Below are positions 43,867 to 54,003 of a stretch of 64,000 nucleotides of DNA, one piece after another. The notes beneath the pieces are model-generated. The model saw nothing but the letters and a program-made list of their open reading frames with translations. It searched no databases and was not told the DNA's origin. Each line of letters begins with the position of its first letter. Position 1 is the first letter of the stretch. The translations under genes were made by a program, and so were the position numbers. Origin of the DNA: Halomonas saccharevitans (GTDB lineage: Bacteria; Pseudomonadota; Gammaproteobacteria; Pseudomonadales; Halomonadaceae); NCBI RefSeq assembly GCF_900116405.1, contig NZ_FPAQ01000004.1:62001-126000 (forward strand), in the 5' to 3' direction.

Positions 43867-44970
43867 TCAGTCTGCGGTGGCAAGCCTTGGTCGTGCGGCC
43901 GGGCGGGCGCCTTGGTCGTCGAAGCGGTGCCAGCGGCGCGGCAGCGCATAGAGGCGCTTGCCGCGGGCCAGCGCCAGGTGCTCGAAGTCGGCGTGGCGCA
44001 CCGTGGCGAGCCACGGCTCGGCGAGCCAGTCGGCGGCGAGCTCCACGCGCACCTCGGCGCCCACCGGCGAGACGGCGGTGACGGTCATCGGCAGGTGCGC
44101 CTCGGCGCTCGGCGCCGGTGCCAGTGACAGCTCGTGGGGACGCATCAGCAGCTCCGCCGCGCCGTCGGGCATGTCCACCGCCAGGCGCGCCTCACCGCAG
44201 GTCAGCACGCCCTCCCGCACCTCGCCCTCGAGGTGGTTCACATCGCCCAGGAACTCGAAGACGAAGCGGTTGGCCGGCGCGCGATAGAGCGCCTCGGGGG
44301 TATCGATCTGCTCGATGCGGCCGTTGCTCATTACCGCCACGCGATCCGAGAGCTCCAGCGCCTCCTCCTGGTCGTGGGTGACGAAGACGCTGGTGAAGCC
44401 CAGCTCGTCGTGCAGATGGCGCAGCCAGCGCCTCAGCTCCTGGCGCACCTTGGCGTCCAGCGCCCCGAAGGGTTCGTCGAGCAGCAGCACCTCCGGGCGC
44501 AGGGCCAGGGCGCGCGCCAGCGAGACCCGCTGCTGCTGGCCGCCGGAGAGCTGGGCGGGGTAGCGCGTCGCCAGCTGCTCGAGCTGGACCATCTCCAGCA
44601 GGCGGTGCACCCGGGCGCGAATCTCGCCGGACGAGGGGCGCTCGCGGCGCGGCAGCACCGTCAGGCCGAAGGCCACGTTGTCGTAGACGCTCATGTGCCG
44701 GAACAGCGCATAGTGCTGGAAGACGAAGCCGATGCGCCGGTCGCGCACGTGCACTCGGGTCACGTCGCGCTCGCCGAACTGGATGCGCCCGGCGGGCGCG
44801 GGGTCGGGCTGCTCGAGGCCGGCCATGATGCGCAGCAGGGTGGTCTTGCCCGATCCCGAGGGGCCGAGCAGGCCGATCAGCTCCCCCTCGCGGATGTCCA
44901 GGTCGATCGGCGAGAGGGCGCGGGCGCGGGGCCCGTAATGCTTGGCGATGTTCTCGAGACGAATGCTCAT
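43867..44970 (-). CDS. cysA: Sulfate/thiosulfate ABC transporter ATP-binding protein
   Basis: The 367-residue ATPase of the sulfate importer. Walker [10 protein letters not shown], signature LSGGQQQR, Walker [13 protein letters not shown] and the H-loop VTHDQEEA are in order. The C-terminal ~120 residues form the regulatory TOBE-like domain. ATG 44970 ([13 protein letters not shown]) has GGAGG upstream and overlaps the cysW stop by four bases. It is last in the sbp-cysT-cysW-cysA operon. Confidence 0.96.
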   Translation of the reverse strand: MSIRLENIAKHYGPRARALSPIDLDIREGELIGLLGPSGSGKTTLLRIMAGLEQPDPAPAGRIQFGERDVTRVHVRDRRIGFVFQHYALFRHMSVYDNVAFGLTVLPRRERPSSGEIRARVHRLLEMVQLEQLATRYPAQLSGGQQQRVSLARALALRPEVLLLDEPFGALDAKVRQELRRWLRHLHDELGFTSVFVTHDQEEALELSDRVAVMSNGRIEQIDTPEALYRAPANRFVFEFLGDVNHLEGEVREGVLTCGEARLAVDMPDGAAELLMRPHELSLAPAPSAEAHLPMTVTAVSPVGAEVRVELAADWLAEPWLATVRHADFEHLALARGKRLYALPRRWHRFDDQGARPAARPRLATAD

Positions 44971-45794
44971 GCGAGGGCCTCCCGGCGCGCAGCGCGCCAC
45001 TCCAGGCCGGCCTTGGCGGCCAGGGTGAACAGGGCGATCAGCGCCAGCAGGGCGGCGCTGGCGAAGGCGCCCACGGTGTTGTAGTCCTGATACAGCAGCT
45101 CGACGTGCAGCGGCAGGGTGTTGGTTTCGCCGCGGATCGCCCCGGAGACCACCGAGACCGCGCCGAACTCTCCCACCGCCCGGGCATTGGTCAGGATCAC
45201 GCCGTAGAGCAGCGCCCAGCGGATGTTGGGCAGGGTGACCCGGCGAAACAGCGTGAAGCCCGAGGCGCCCAGTGTCACCGCCGCCTCCTCCTCGCGGGAG
45301 CCCTGAGCCTGCATCAGCGGGATCAGTTCTCGGGCGACGAAGGGGCAGGTGACGAAGACGGTGACCATCAGGATGCCCGGCCAGGCGAACATCAGCTGGA
45401 TATCGTGGGCGTCGAGCCAGCCGCCGAGCCAGCCGTTGCGCCCGTAGAGCAGCAGGTAGACCAGGCCCGCCACCACCGGCGAGATGGCGAAGGGGATGTC
45501 GATCAGGGTCTGCAGCAGGCGCCGGCCGGGAAAGGCGAAGCGCGTCACCAGCCAGGCCAGCATCACCCCGAACACCAGGTTGATGGGAATGGTCAGCGCG
45601 GTGATGAACAGCGTCAGGCCGATGGCGGCCAGGGTATAGGTGTCGCTCACGTTGACCCAGAAGGTACCGAGGCCCTGGGAGAAGGCCTGGGCGAAGATCG
45701 CCACCAGCGGCAGCAGCAGAAACAGCGCCGACAGCGCCACGGCGGCGCCGATCAGCAGGCGGCGCAGGGCCGGCGCATCACCGATGCGTTGCAT
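44967..45794 (-). CDS. cysW: Sulfate ABC transporter permease CysW
   Basis: A 275-residue inner-membrane permease with six helices and the EAA loop [22 protein letters not shown] that contacts Cys[17 protein letters not shown] is typical of CysW. It pairs with CysT to form the channel. The start is one base after the cysT stop and the end overlaps cysA. Confidence 0.96.
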   Translation of the reverse strand: MQRIGDAPALRRLLIGAAVALSALFLLLPLVAIFAQAFSQGLGTFWVNVSDTYTLAAIGLTLFITALTIPINLVFGVMLAWLVTRFAFPGRRLLQTLIDIPFAISPVVAGLVYLLLYGRNGWLGGWLDAHDIQLMFAWPGILMVTVFVTCPFVARELIPLMQAQGSREEEAAVTLGASGFTLFRRVTLPNIRWALLYGVILTNARAVGEFGAVSVVSGAIRGETNTLPLHVELLYQDYNTVGAFASAALLALIALFTLAAKAGLEWRAARREALA

Positions 45795-45795
45795 G

Positions 45796-46668
45796 TCAGT
45801 TGCCTCCGTGCAGGCGACGGATGAAGCGTCCCTGCCACAGGTTGATGGCCAGCAGCAGCGCCAGCGAGGTGGCGAGCACCACCGAGGCGATGGCCGAGGC
45901 GCCCACGTAGTCGTACTCCTGCAGCTTGACGAAGATCATCAGCGAGGTGATCTCGGTCTCGTAGGGCATGTTGCCGGCGATGAAGATCACCGCACCGAAC
46001 TCGCCCAGCGAGCGCACGAAGGCGAGCCCGGTGCCGGTGACCAGCGCCGGCCACAGGTGCGGCAGGATCACCCGGCGGAAGGCGACGCCGTCCTGGGCGC
46101 CCAGGGTCATCGCCGCCTCGTCGATCTCGTGGGGCAGGTCCTCGAGGATCGGCTGCACCGTGCGCACCACGAAGGGGATGCTGGTGAAGGCCATGGCCAG
46201 GGCGATACCGACCCAGGTGTAGGCCACCTCCAGGCCCAGCGGGGCGAGCGTCTGGCCCATCCAGCCGTTGCTGGAGTAGAGGGTCGCCAGGGTGATGCCG
46301 GCTACCGCGGTGGGCAGGGCGAAGGGCAGGTCCATCAGCGCATCCAGCGCGCGCTTGCCGGGGAAGTCGTAGCGCACCAGCACCCAGGCCAGCAGCAGCC
46401 CGAAGGCGGCGTTGACCAGCGCCGCCACCGCGGCGGCGCCGAGGGTGATTGCATAGCTCGCCACCACCCGGGGCTCGCTGATGATGGCCCAGTACTCGCC
46501 GAGCGACAGGCCGGCCAGCTGACCCACCAGGCCGGTCAGCGGCAGCAGCAGCACCAGCGAGACGAAGGTCAGGCTGATGCCGAGCGAGAGCCCGAAGCCC
46601 GGCAGCACCCGCTGGGTGCGGCCGGGGAAGGGCAGGGGCAGGCGGGACCCGGCGGCGCGTTGGCTCAT
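45796..46668 (-). CDS. cysT: Sulfate ABC transporter permease CysT (CysU)
   Basis: A 290-residue permease, the partner of CysW. The LPTAVAGITLATLYSSNGWMG region and the EAA loop EIDEAAMTLGAQDGVAFRRV are seen, followed by VRSLGEFGAVIFIAGNMPY. It has an N-terminal extension of about 20 residues rich in Pro and Arg. It lies 21 bp after sbp. Confidence 0.96.
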   Translation of the reverse strand: MSQRAAGSRLPLPFPGRTQRVLPGFGLSLGISLTFVSLVLLLPLTGLVGQLAGLSLGEYWAIISEPRVVASYAITLGAAAVAALVNAAFGLLLAWVLVRYDFPGKRALDALMDLPFALPTAVAGITLATLYSSNGWMGQTLAPLGLEVAYTWVGIALAMAFTSIPFVVRTVQPILEDLPHEIDEAAMTLGAQDGVAFRRVILPHLWPALVTGTGLAFVRSLGEFGAVIFIAGNMPYETEITSLMIFVKLQEYDYVGASAIASVVLATSLALLLAINLWQGRFIRRLHGGN

Positions 46669-46689
46669 GGCGAAGGCTCCGCGGCGTGC

Positions 46690-47700
46690 CTAGCGGCGCT
46701 GCAGCTGGTCGAGCCGGCCGCCGCTTTCGAAGTGGGCCTCCATGGCCGCGTCCCAGCCGCCGAAGACGTCTTCCACCTTCAAGAGCTCGGTCTCGGGGAA
46801 CTGGTCGGCGAACTCCGCCACCACGGCCTCGTCATGCACCCGGTAGTTGAAGCCGGCCAGCAGGCGCTGGGTCTCCTCGGCGTAGAGGAACTCGAGATAG
46901 TCGCGGGCGAGCTCCAGGGTGCCGTTGCGCTCGGCGTTGTCCTCGACCACGGCCACCGGGAACTCGGCCAGGATGCTGACCGGCGGCACGATCACCTCGT
47001 AGTCGTCGCTGCCGTACTCCTGGCGGATGTTGTTGACCTCGGACTCGAAGCTGATCAGCACGTCGCCGATGCCGCGCTCGATGAAGCTGGTGGTGGCGCC
47101 GCGGCCGCCGGTGTCGAAGACCTTGACGTTGCCGAGGAAGTCGCGCATGAACGTCGTCACCCGCTCCTCATCGCCGTCGAAGGCGCGCTCGGCGGCGCCC
47201 CAGGCGGCGAGGTAGGTGTAGCGGCCGTTGCCGGAGGTCTTGGGGTTGGGGAACACCAGCTCGACGCCCTCGGCGGCCAGGTCGTCCCAGCTCTCGATGC
47301 CCTCGGGATTGCCCTCGCGCACCAGGAAGGCGGTGGTGGAGTAGTAGGGCGAGGCGTTGTTCGGCAGCCGCTGCTGCCAGTCCTCGGCGACCAGGCCGGC
47401 ATCGGCCAGCACCTGCACGTCAGTGACCTGGTTGTAGGTGACCACGTCGGCACGCAGGCCCTGGAGGATCGCACGGGCCTGGGCCGAGGAGCCGCCGTGG
47501 GACTGCTTGATGCTCAGGGTGTCGTCGTGGCTCGCTTCCCAGTGATCCTTGAAGGCCGGGTTGACGGTTGCGAACAGCTCTCGGGCGATGTCATAGGAGG
47601 AGTTGAGCAGTTCGCGCTCCTCGGCCATGACCGGGGCCACCACGCCGAGGGCGATGGCGGAGGCGACGAGGGTGCGGCGGAAGAGGGGCAGCGGCGACAT
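46690..47700 (-). CDS. sbp: Sulfate-binding periplasmic protein
   Basis: A 336-residue substrate-binding protein with a signal peptide ending VAPVMAEE. The mature part begins [20 protein letters not shown], as in Sbp/CysP, and includes [32 protein letters not shown] and [21 protein letters not shown]. It binds sulfate or thiosulfate and delivers it to CysTWA. It leads the operon. An AT-rich region with a small hairpin (47724-47739) lies upstream and is where CysB control would be expected. Confidence 0.96.
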   Translation of the reverse strand: MSPLPLFRRTLVASAIALGVVAPVMAEERELLNSSYDIARELFATVNPAFKDHWEASHDDTLSIKQSHGGSSAQARAILQGLRADVVTYNQVTDVQVLADAGLVAEDWQQRLPNNASPYYSTTAFLVREGNPEGIESWDDLAAEGVELVFPNPKTSGNGRYTYLAAWGAAERAFDGDEERVTTFMRDFLGNVKVFDTGGRGATTSFIERGIGDVLISFESEVNNIRQEYGSDDYEVIVPPVSILAEFPVAVVEDNAERNGTLELARDYLEFLYAEETQRLLAGFNYRVHDEAVVAEFADQFPETELLKVEDVFGGWDAAMEAHFESGGRLDQLQRR

Positions 47701-47723
47701 GGTGACTCCTTGGGCGACGGTTT

Positions 47724-47739
47724 CCTTAGAGGGCTAAGG
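47724..47739 (-). promoter_or_regulatory. Leader hairpin and AT-rich region ahead of sbp
   Basis: CCTTAG and CTAAGG form a perfect 6-bp stem with a 4-base loop, 24 bp before the sbp ATG. Further upstream the minus strand has TTGTAA followed 17 bp later by TACCTT, a weak promoter candidate, within an AT-rich stretch (47740-47795) unusual for this window. Confidence 0.4.
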
Positions 47740-47816
47740 TAAACAGCGCCAAGTGGAATTACAATGCCGTCTTTTATTCCTTTTTAGAATTTGTGTATCC
47801 GTCGACGCTAAACCGC

Positions 47817-47845
47817 CGACGCCCTCGGCGAGGCCGAGGGCGTCG
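47817..47845. terminator. Terminator downstream of ggt
   Basis: Perfect 13-bp stem (47817-47829 with 47833-47845) with a 3-base loop, 43 bp past the ggt stop on the minus strand. No long T run. Confidence 0.7.
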
Positions 47846-47887
47846 GGATTTGCGGGGCCGCACGTGGGCGTGCGGGGCGGTTGAGCG

Positions 47888-49618
47888 CTAGAGCCCCATG
47901 GCCGAGGAGGTGGAGCGCCGCGGGTCGGCGCCACCGTAGAAGCGACCGTCCTCGATCACGATCGACTGGGCGGCGCCCATCGCCGACTCCTGACTGATGG
48001 TGTGGCCCTTGCCCTCGAGCAGCTCCAGGGTGTCGGGGCTGAAGCCGGCCTCGATGCGCAGCTCGTCGGGCAGCCACTGGTGGTGCAGGCGCGGGGCGCT
48101 GACCGCCGACTGGATGTTCATGTCGTGGTCGATGACGTTCATCAGCACCTGCAGGGTGGTGGTGATGATCCGCGAGCCGCCGGGGCTGCCGGTGATCAGA
48201 AAGTTCTTGCCGTCCTGCTTGACGATGGTCGGCGTCATCGACGACAGCATGCGCTTGCCGGGCTCGATCTTGTTGGCCGCGCCGCCGATCAGGCCGTAGG
48301 CGTTGGGCACGCCGGGCTTGGCGGAGAAGTCATCCATCTCGTTGTTGAGCAGGAAGCCGGCGCCCGCCACGGCGATCCCCGAGCCGTAGCTGAAGTTGAT
48401 GGTATAGGTGTTGGAGACCGCGAGGCCCTCGTCATCGGCGATGGAGAAGTGGGTGGTCTCGTTGGACTCATAGGGCAGCGGGTTGCCCGGGGCGATCTCC
48501 TCGCTCGGCGTGACGCGATCCATGGCGATCTCGGCGCGCAGCTCGTCGGCGTAGCCCTCGGAGGTGATGCCCTCGAGGGGCACGTCGACGAAGTCGGTGT
48601 CGCCCAGGTACTCCGAGCGGTCGGCGTAGGCGCGCTTCATCGCCTCGGCCATCAGGTGCATGGTGTTGGCCGCGCCGAAGCCCATGTCGCCGATGTCGTA
48701 GGCTTCGAGGATATTGAGCATCTGCACGATATGGGCGCCACCGGAGGAGGGCGGGCTCATGGCGTATACGTCGTAGCCGCGGTAGTTGCCATGGCTCGGT
48801 TCACGGATCACCGGCTGGTAGGCGGCCAGGTCCTCGCGGGTGATCAGGCCGTCATGGCGCTCCATCTCGGCGACGATCAGCCGGGCGGTCTCGCCCTCGT
48901 AGAACTCGCGGGCACCCTGCTCGGCGATGCGCTTGAGCGTCGCCGCCAGGTCCGGCTGGCGGAAGGTGTCGCCGACCTCGTAAGGGCTGCCGTCCTCCTT
49001 GAAGAACATCGCCTCAGTCGAGTCCCACTTCGTCAGGCGCTCGCGGGTCGCGCTTACCCCGTCTACGAAGCGCTGGGGCACCTCGAAGCCCTCCTCGGCA
49101 AGCTTGATCGCCGGCGCCAGGGCTTCGGCGAGGCTCAGGGTGCCGTACTCCTTCAGCGCCAGGGCCAGGCCCGCCACGGTGCCGGGCACGCCGGCGGCGC
49201 GATGGGTGAAGCGCGACCATTCGGAGACGGCGTTGCCGTCCTCGTCCTGGAACATGGTTTCGGTGGCGGCTGCGGGGGCCTCCTCACGATAGTCGATGGC
49301 GATGACCTCGTCGCTGTCTTCATCGGAGATCAGCATGAAGCCGCCGCCGCCGATGTTGCCGGAGCGGGGCTGGGTGACGGCCAGCGCGAAGCCCGCGGTG
49401 ACGGCGGCGTCCACGGCGTTGCCCCCGGCGGCGAGCACATCGTGGGCGACCCGTGAGGCCAGGAAATGGCTGGTCGCCACCATGCCCTCGGCGCCCTCCT
49501 GGGGGTGAAAGCGCTCGCCTTCGAGGATGGCCGGCTGAGCGAGCAGCGGCGGGGCGAAGAGCAGCGTGCCGGCGAGCAGGCCGGCACTCAGAGGATGCGA
49601 CAGGCAGCGGGTCATCAT
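47888..49618 (-). CDS. ggt: Gamma-glutamyltransferase
   Basis: A periplasmic Ntn-hydrolase that removes the gamma-glutamyl group of glutathione and related peptides. The 576-residue precursor has a signal peptide ([16 protein letters not shown]). Autocleavage before Thr388 in [13 protein letters not shown] gives the large and small subunits. [28 protein letters not shown] and [16 protein letters not shown] are family motifs. It lies next to the sulfate transport operon, both fitting sulfur/cysteine metabolism, although the genes are separately terminated. Confidence 0.96.
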   Translation of the reverse strand: MMTRCLSHPLSAGLLAGTLLFAPPLLAQPAILEGERFHPQEGAEGMVATSHFLASRVAHDVLAAGGNAVDAAVTAGFALAVTQPRSGNIGGGGFMLISDEDSDEVIAIDYREEAPAAATETMFQDEDGNAVSEWSRFTHRAAGVPGTVAGLALALKEYGTLSLAEALAPAIKLAEEGFEVPQRFVDGVSATRERLTKWDSTEAMFFKEDGSPYEVGDTFRQPDLAATLKRIAEQGAREFYEGETARLIVAEMERHDGLITREDLAAYQPVIREPSHGNYRGYDVYAMSPPSSGGAHIVQMLNILEAYDIGDMGFGAANTMHLMAEAMKRAYADRSEYLGDTDFVDVPLEGITSEGYADELRAEIAMDRVTPSEEIAPGNPLPYESNETTHFSIADDEGLAVSNTYTINFSYGSGIAVAGAGFLLNNEMDDFSAKPGVPNAYGLIGGAANKIEPGKRMLSSMTPTIVKQDGKNFLITGSPGGSRIITTTLQVLMNVIDHDMNIQSAVSAPRLHHQWLPDELRIEAGFSPDTLELLEGKGHTISQESAMGAAQSIVIEDGRFYGGADPRRSTSSAMGL

Positions 49619-49762
49619 CGGGGTTCTCCGTTGAGGGTGGGGCGTGCCCTGATCACTATCGGCCGGGCTTGGCGAACCTGCAAGCCATACGGCGGGGGGC
49701 GAGATGCTGCTAGAATGCCGCCCATTGTGCCCCCTCGACTCTCACAGGAACCGATCGTCGCC

Positions 49763-50461
49763 ATGACCGACTCCCGACTCGATTTCCAGCTTGCGCCCTC
49801 GATTCTCTCCGCCGATTTCGCCCGCCTGGGCGAGGAGGTGGACGATGTGCTGGCGTCCGGCGCGGACATCGTCCACTTCGACGTGATGGACAATCACTTC
49901 GTGCCCAACCTGACCATCGGCCCGATGGTCTGCGAGGCCCTCCGGCAGCACGGGGTGACCGCGCCCATCGACGCCCACCTGATGGTCAGGCCGGTGGATC
50001 GGCTGATCGGCGACTTCATCGATGCCGGGGCCAGCTACATCACCTTTCACCCGGAGGCCTCCGATCACATCGACCGCTCCCTGCAGTTGATCCGCGACGG
50101 CGGCTGCAAGGCGGGCCTGGTGTTCAACCCGGCCACGCCGCTCTCCTTCCTCGACTACGTGATGGACAAGGTCGACATGGTCCTGCTGATGAGCGTCAAC
50201 CCGGGCTTCGGCGGCCAGTCGTTCATCCCCGGTACCCTCGACAAGCTGCGCGAGGTGCGCCGCCGTATCGATGCCTCGGGGCGTCCGATCCGCCTGGAGG
50301 TCGACGGCGGGGTCAAGGTCGATAACATCGCCGAGATCGCCCGCGCAGGGGCCGATACCTTCGTCGCCGGCTCAGCCGTGTTCAAGGCGCGCAACGCGGC
50401 CGACCCGCACCGCTACGACGGGGTGATCGGCGACTTCCGCCGGGCCCTGGCCGGCGCCTGA
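49763..50461 (+). CDS. rpe: Ribulose-phosphate 3-epimerase
   Basis: Rpe interconverts ribulose 5-phosphate and xylulose 5-phosphate in the pentose phosphate pathway. The 232-residue TIM barrel shows [49 protein letters not shown] and [11 protein letters not shown] 49763 gives the family N-terminus although the AGGAA is 14 bp upstream. In many gammaproteobacteria rpe precedes gph and trpE; here a GIY-YIG gene, mscS and an opposite-strand ndh lie between. Confidence 0.97.
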   Translation: MTDSRLDFQLAPSILSADFARLGEEVDDVLASGADIVHFDVMDNHFVPNLTIGPMVCEALRQHGVTAPIDAHLMVRPVDRLIGDFIDAGASYITFHPEASDHIDRSLQLIRDGGCKAGLVFNPATPLSFLDYVMDKVDMVLLMSVNPGFGGQSFIPGTLDKLREVRRRIDASGRPIRLEVDGGVKVDNIAEIARAGADTFVAGSAVFKARNAADPHRYDGVIGDFRRALAGA

Positions 50462-50470
50462 GGCGGCTCG

Positions 50471-50764
50471 ATGAGCGCCGCCGATGCGCCGAGCCCGGCC
50501 GCCGAGCGCCTCTGGTATCTCTACCTGATCGAGACCGCATCGGGCGCTCTTTATACTGGCATTACCACCGACGTCGACCGACGGCTGGCCGAGCATCGTG
50601 GCGGGCGCGGCGCCAAGGCGCTGCGCGGCAAGGGGCCGCTTACGCTGGTGCATCGCGAGTGTATCGGCGAGCACGGCGCGGCGCTGCGCCAGGAAGCCGC
50701 CGTCAAGCGCCTGAGCGCCGCGGCGAAGCGGCAGTGGCTGGCCCGGCGCCGGGCCGGCGAATGA
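50471..50764 (+). CDS. GIY-YIG nuclease-domain protein (YhbQ-like)
   Basis: A 97-residue protein consisting of one GIY-YIG domain: [20 protein letters not shown] with Arg in DVDRRLAEH, then the Glu in [11 protein letters not shown]. It resembles E. coli YhbQ, a small predicted nuclease. It starts 9 bp after rpe and is likely co-transcribed. Activity is not established for most members. Confidence 0.93.
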   Translation: MSAADAPSPAAERLWYLYLIETASGALYTGITTDVDRRLAEHRGGRGAKALRGKGPLTLVHRECIGEHGAALRQEAAVKRLSAAAKRQWLARRRAGE

Positions 50765-50810
50765 TCACCATGGACGCGGGGCGCGGCCTCGCCAGCACAG
50801 GGAGCACCCC

Positions 50811-51653
50811 ATGAATAGCCAATGGATCAGTGATTTCGTCCAGATGCAGGGCACCAACTTCGCCATCAACCTGGTGGCGGCCGCCGCCATCTTCGTGGTC
50901 GGGCGCTGGGCGGCGAAGCTCGTGCACCGGCTCTCGCTCAAGGCCATGCGGCGCGGCAAGGTCGATCCGCTGCTGGTCAAGTTCCTGGGCAATATCCTCT
51001 ATGCCCTGCTGCTGGCCTTCGTGGTGCTGGCGGCGATCAGCCAGGTTGGCATCCAGACCACCTCGCTGATCGCGGTGATCGGTGCCGCGGGCCTGGCCGT
51101 GGGGCTGGCGCTGCAGGGGTCGCTGGCCAACTTCGCCGCCGGGGTGCTGGTGATCATCTTTCGCCCCTACAAGATCGGCGACTACGTCGAGGCGGGCGGC
51201 GTGGCCGGGGTGATCGAGGACGTACAGATCTTTACCACCGAGCTCAAGACCGGCGATAACCGCAAGATCATCGTGCCCAACGGCCAGATGATGAGCGGCG
51301 CCATCACCAACGTCTCGGCTCACGACACCCGGCGGGTCGATCTGGCGGTGGGGGTTGGCTACGAGGCCGACATCGACACCGTGCGTCGCGTGCTGCAAGG
51401 CGTGGTGGCCGACGACTCCCGGGTGCTGGCCGATCCCGCGCCGAATATCCGCATGAGCGCCATGGGCGACTCCAGCGTCACCTGGATCGTGCGACCCTGG
51501 GTCAGCGCCGGCGACTACTGGGACGTCTACTGGGAGATGATCGAGGAGATCAAGCGTCGCTTCGATCGCGAGGGCATCAGCATCCCCTTTCCCCAGCGTG
51601 ACGTGCATGTCTATCACCACGGCGAGGCGGCGGGAGGCCTCGACGAGCGCTGA
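50811..51653 (+). CDS. mscS: Small-conductance mechanosensitive channel (MscS)
   Basis: A 280-residue MscS-type channel that releases solutes on hypo-osmotic shock, of clear use to a halophile. Two N-terminal helices precede the pore helix AAGLAVGLALQGSLANFAAGVLV (key part LAVGLALQGSLANFA). IIFRPYKIGDYVEAGG and VPNGQMMSGAITN from the beta domain follow. Length matches E. coli MscS (286). A 16-bp hairpin follows. Confidence 0.96.
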   Translation: MNSQWISDFVQMQGTNFAINLVAAAAIFVVGRWAAKLVHRLSLKAMRRGKVDPLLVKFLGNILYALLLAFVVLAAISQVGIQTTSLIAVIGAAGLAVGLALQGSLANFAAGVLVIIFRPYKIGDYVEAGGVAGVIEDVQIFTTELKTGDNRKIIVPNGQMMSGAITNVSAHDTRRVDLAVGVGYEADIDTVRRVLQGVVADDSRVLADPAPNIRMSAMGDSSVTWIVRPWVSAGDYWDVYWEMIEEIKRRFDREGISIPFPQRDVHVYHHGEAAGGLDER

Positions 51654-51672
51654 GCGCCGCGCAGGCTCCATT

Positions 51673-51708
51673 GACGAGGGCCGCCGGGGATACCCGGCGG
51701 CCCTCGTC
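51673..51708. terminator. Terminator between mscS and ndh
   Basis: Perfect 16-bp inverted repeat (51673-51688 with 51693-51708) with a GATA loop, placed between convergent genes. No T tract. Confidence 0.78.
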
Positions 51709-51724
51709 GCGTTTCATCACGGCG

Positions 51725-53023
51725 TCAGTGCAGTTTCAGGCGCGGTTTCAGGAAGCGGTAGAGCCCGTCCACCACGACCATCAGGCCGGTCTTCAGGGTG
51801 CCGTGGATGGCGCGCTGGTGCATGCGATAGAGCGAGGCGTAGAAGAACTTCGCCAGGTGCCCCTCGATGAACAGGCTGCGCGCCGAGGCGCCGCGCATCA
51901 GGCTGCCGATCGCGTCGAAGTGCGCCAGCGAGATCAGCGAACCGCGGTCCCGGTAGACGAAGGACTTGAGCGGCTTGTCGGCGAGCCTGGCCTGTAGATT
52001 GTGGTACAGCGTGGCGACTTGCTGATGGGCGGCCTGGGCGCGCGGCGGCACCGTGCTGCCGTCCGGCTGCGGGCAGCTGGCGCAGTCGCCCATGGCAAAC
52101 ACCCGGGGATCCTCCGTGCTCTGCAGGGTGTCGTGGACCTTGAGCCGGTGGTTCTTCTCCGTCGGCAGGCCCAGCTGCGAGAGCAGTGCCGGCGCCTTGA
52201 TGCCCGCCGCCCAGACGCCGAGATCGATCTCGATTCGCTCGCCGTCGGCGGTATGGATCGCCGTGGCCTCCACCCGGGTCACGCGCGTCTCAGCATGGAT
52301 CTTCACCCCCAGCCGCTCCAGCTCACGGTGGACCGCCTCGCTGATGCGTTCCGGCAGCGCCGGCAGCACCCGCGGGGCGGCCTCGATCAGGTGCACCTCG
52401 AGCCGGTCGCTGTCCAGGGAGGTGACCCCGTAGCTGTGCAGCATCCGCGAGGCCTCGTGGAGCTCCGCCGCGAGCTCGACCCCCGTGGCGCCGGCGCCGA
52501 CGATGCCCACCGCCATGCGCGCCGGCCGCTCGCGGCGCGGGTCGTTGTGGCGCAGGAAGGTGTTGAGCATCTCCTGGCGGAAGGCTTCGGCCTGGTGGGG
52601 GCTGTCGAGAAAGTGGCAGTGCTCGACAACGCCAGGCGTGTCGAAGTCGTTGCTGACACTGCCCAGTGCCAGCACCAGCTGGTCGTAGGCGAGCTCCCGG
52701 GCGGGCAGCACCTCGTCGCCGGCGTCATCGAGCACCGGGGCCAGCGTCAGGCTGCAGGCCTCGCGATCGATGCCGCCCAGGGTGCCGCGCTGGAACCGAT
52801 AGCCGTTAAGGCTCGAGTGCGCCTGGTAGGAGATCTCGTCCAGCCCCGAGTCCAGCGCCCCGGTCGCGACCTCGTGCAGCAGCGGCTTCCAGATATGGGT
52901 GGCGTCGCGATCGACCAGCACGATCTCGGCGCGGCCGCGCTTGCCGAGCTTGCGGCCGAGCCGGGTGACCAGCTCGAGGCCGCCGGCCCCCCCGCCGACC
53001 ACGACGATTCTTGGCAGGTCCAT
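51725..53023 (-). CDS. ndh: Type II NADH dehydrogenase
   Basis: A 432-residue flavoprotein (E. coli Ndh 434) that passes electrons from NADH to quinone without pumping protons. The FAD motif VVGGGAGGLELVTRLG is at the N-terminus, the NADH motif GIVGAGATGVELAAELHE near residue 170, and FAMGDCASCPQ near 310. The C-terminal amphipathic segment (ALHGTLKTGL region, FLKPRLKLH) anchors it to the membrane. ATG 53023 has GGGAG upstream. It is divergent from gph and interrupts the usual rpe-gph-trp order. Confidence 0.94.
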   Translation of the reverse strand: MDLPRIVVVGGGAGGLELVTRLGRKLGKRGRAEIVLVDRDATHIWKPLLHEVATGALDSGLDEISYQAHSSLNGYRFQRGTLGGIDREACSLTLAPVLDDAGDEVLPARELAYDQLVLALGSVSNDFDTPGVVEHCHFLDSPHQAEAFRQEMLNTFLRHNDPRRERPARMAVGIVGAGATGVELAAELHEASRMLHSYGVTSLDSDRLEVHLIEAAPRVLPALPERISEAVHRELERLGVKIHAETRVTRVEATAIHTADGERIEIDLGVWAAGIKAPALLSQLGLPTEKNHRLKVHDTLQSTEDPRVFAMGDCASCPQPDGSTVPPRAQAAHQQVATLYHNLQARLADKPLKSFVYRDRGSLISLAHFDAIGSLMRGASARSLFIEGHLAKFFYASLYRMHQRAIHGTLKTGLMVVVDGLYRFLKPRLKLH

Positions 53024-53127
53024 GTCACTCTCCCGAAAGGTTGAGGCTCCAGCATAAGCCTTAGCCGATTTCCTGCCCATGGCCGGTCCGGCATAATGGG
53101 TTATCGACTCATTCGACGAGAGGCGTC

Positions 53128-54003
53128 ATGCACCCCATCCTCAACGACATTCGGCTGGTGGCCTTCGACCTGGACGGCACCCTGATCGATTCCGTGCCTG
53201 ACCTGGCCGTGGCGGCCGATGCCGCCCTGGTGGATCTCGGCCTGGCGCCCCAGGGCGAGGCCCGGGTGCGCGACTGGGTCGGCAACGGCTCGCTTACGCT
53301 GATGGAGCGTGCGCTGCGGTTCGCAACACAGGCTAGCGAGTTGCCGCAGACTGATCGCAGAGGAGGTCCTATGCCAGGGGTGAGGAGAATTCCTCCGAAC
53401 GGGCTGGCCATGGATGGCCGGCACCGGTCCTGCAAGCGGAGCAGGATGCGAGAGCGAAGCAGGGCATCGGTAGCGCCCAGGGAGGGGGTCACAGCGCCCC
53501 CTCGTAGATCAGTCGCCGGAAAAGCCTCGCTCGAGGCCGGTGAAGAAATCGATAAAGTGTTGCTAGAGCAGGCCCACACCGCCTTCCTCGCCCACTACGG
53601 CCGTGCCCCCTGCGCCCGCACCCGGCTCTATCCCGGGGCGCGCGAGGCGCTGGAGGGCTTGAGCGCGCGCGGGCTGCCCCTGGCGCTGGTGACCAACAAG
53701 CCGAGCGCCTTCATTGCGCCGCTGCTCGAGGCCTTCGACCTGGCGCGCCACTTTGCGCTCTGCCTGGGGGGCGATAGCCTGGCGGCGAAGAAGCCCGATC
53801 CGGCGCCGCTGTTGCACGTGGCGGCGCACTTCGACGTGGCGCCCTCGGCCTGCCTGATGGTCGGCGACTCGCGCCACGACATCGAGGCCGGGCGCGCCGC
53901 GGGCTTTCGCACCCTGGCGGTTCCCTACGGCTATAACCACGGCGAGCCGGTGGCGCTGAGCCGCCCGGATGGCACGGTTGAATCGCTTGCGGAACTCGTT
54001 TAG
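53128..54003 (+). CDS. gph: Phosphoglycolate phosphatase with a ~70-residue in-frame insertion
   Basis: A HAD-superfamily phosphatase that removes 2-phosphoglycolate. FDLDGTLIDS carries the nucleophile Asp14; VTNKPS and VGDSRHDIEAGRAAG are motifs II and IV. The 291-residue product is about 70 longer than usual. The extra part (about residues 67-137) lies in the cap domain between LTLMERALRFA and GEEIDKVLLEQAHTAF. It is encoded by copy B of the dispersed repeat and is Arg-rich and probably disordered. Catalytic motifs are intact, so activity may be retained. A CATAAT box at 53092-53097 may be its -10. The trp leader follows. Confidence 0.93.
   Translation: MHPILNDIRLVAFDLDGTLIDSVPDLAVAADAALVDLGLAPQGEARVRDWVGNGSLTLMERALRFATQASELPQTDRRGGPMPGVRRIPPNGLAMDGRHRSCKRSRMRERSRASVAPREGVTAPPRRSVAGKASLEAGEEIDKVLLEQAHTAFLAHYGRAPCARTRLYPGAREALEGLSARGLPLALVTNKPSAFIAPLLEAFDLARHFALCLGGDSLAAKKPDPAPLLHVAAHFDVAPSACLMVGDSRHDIEAGRAAGFRTLAVPYGYNHGEPVALSRPDGTVESLAELV
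53325..53538 (+). repeat. Dispersed palindromic repeat, copy B (inside gph)
   Basis: The 29-bp core is at 53470-53498 (27 of 29 identical to copy C). An imperfect inverted repeat, GCTGGCCAT-GG-ATGGCCGGC, is at 53403-53422. The core is translated as VAPREGVTAP in the gph frame. Outer limits are estimated by comparison with ordinary Gph length; the inserted segment is close to 213 bp, a multiple of three, with no stop. Confidence 0.85.
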
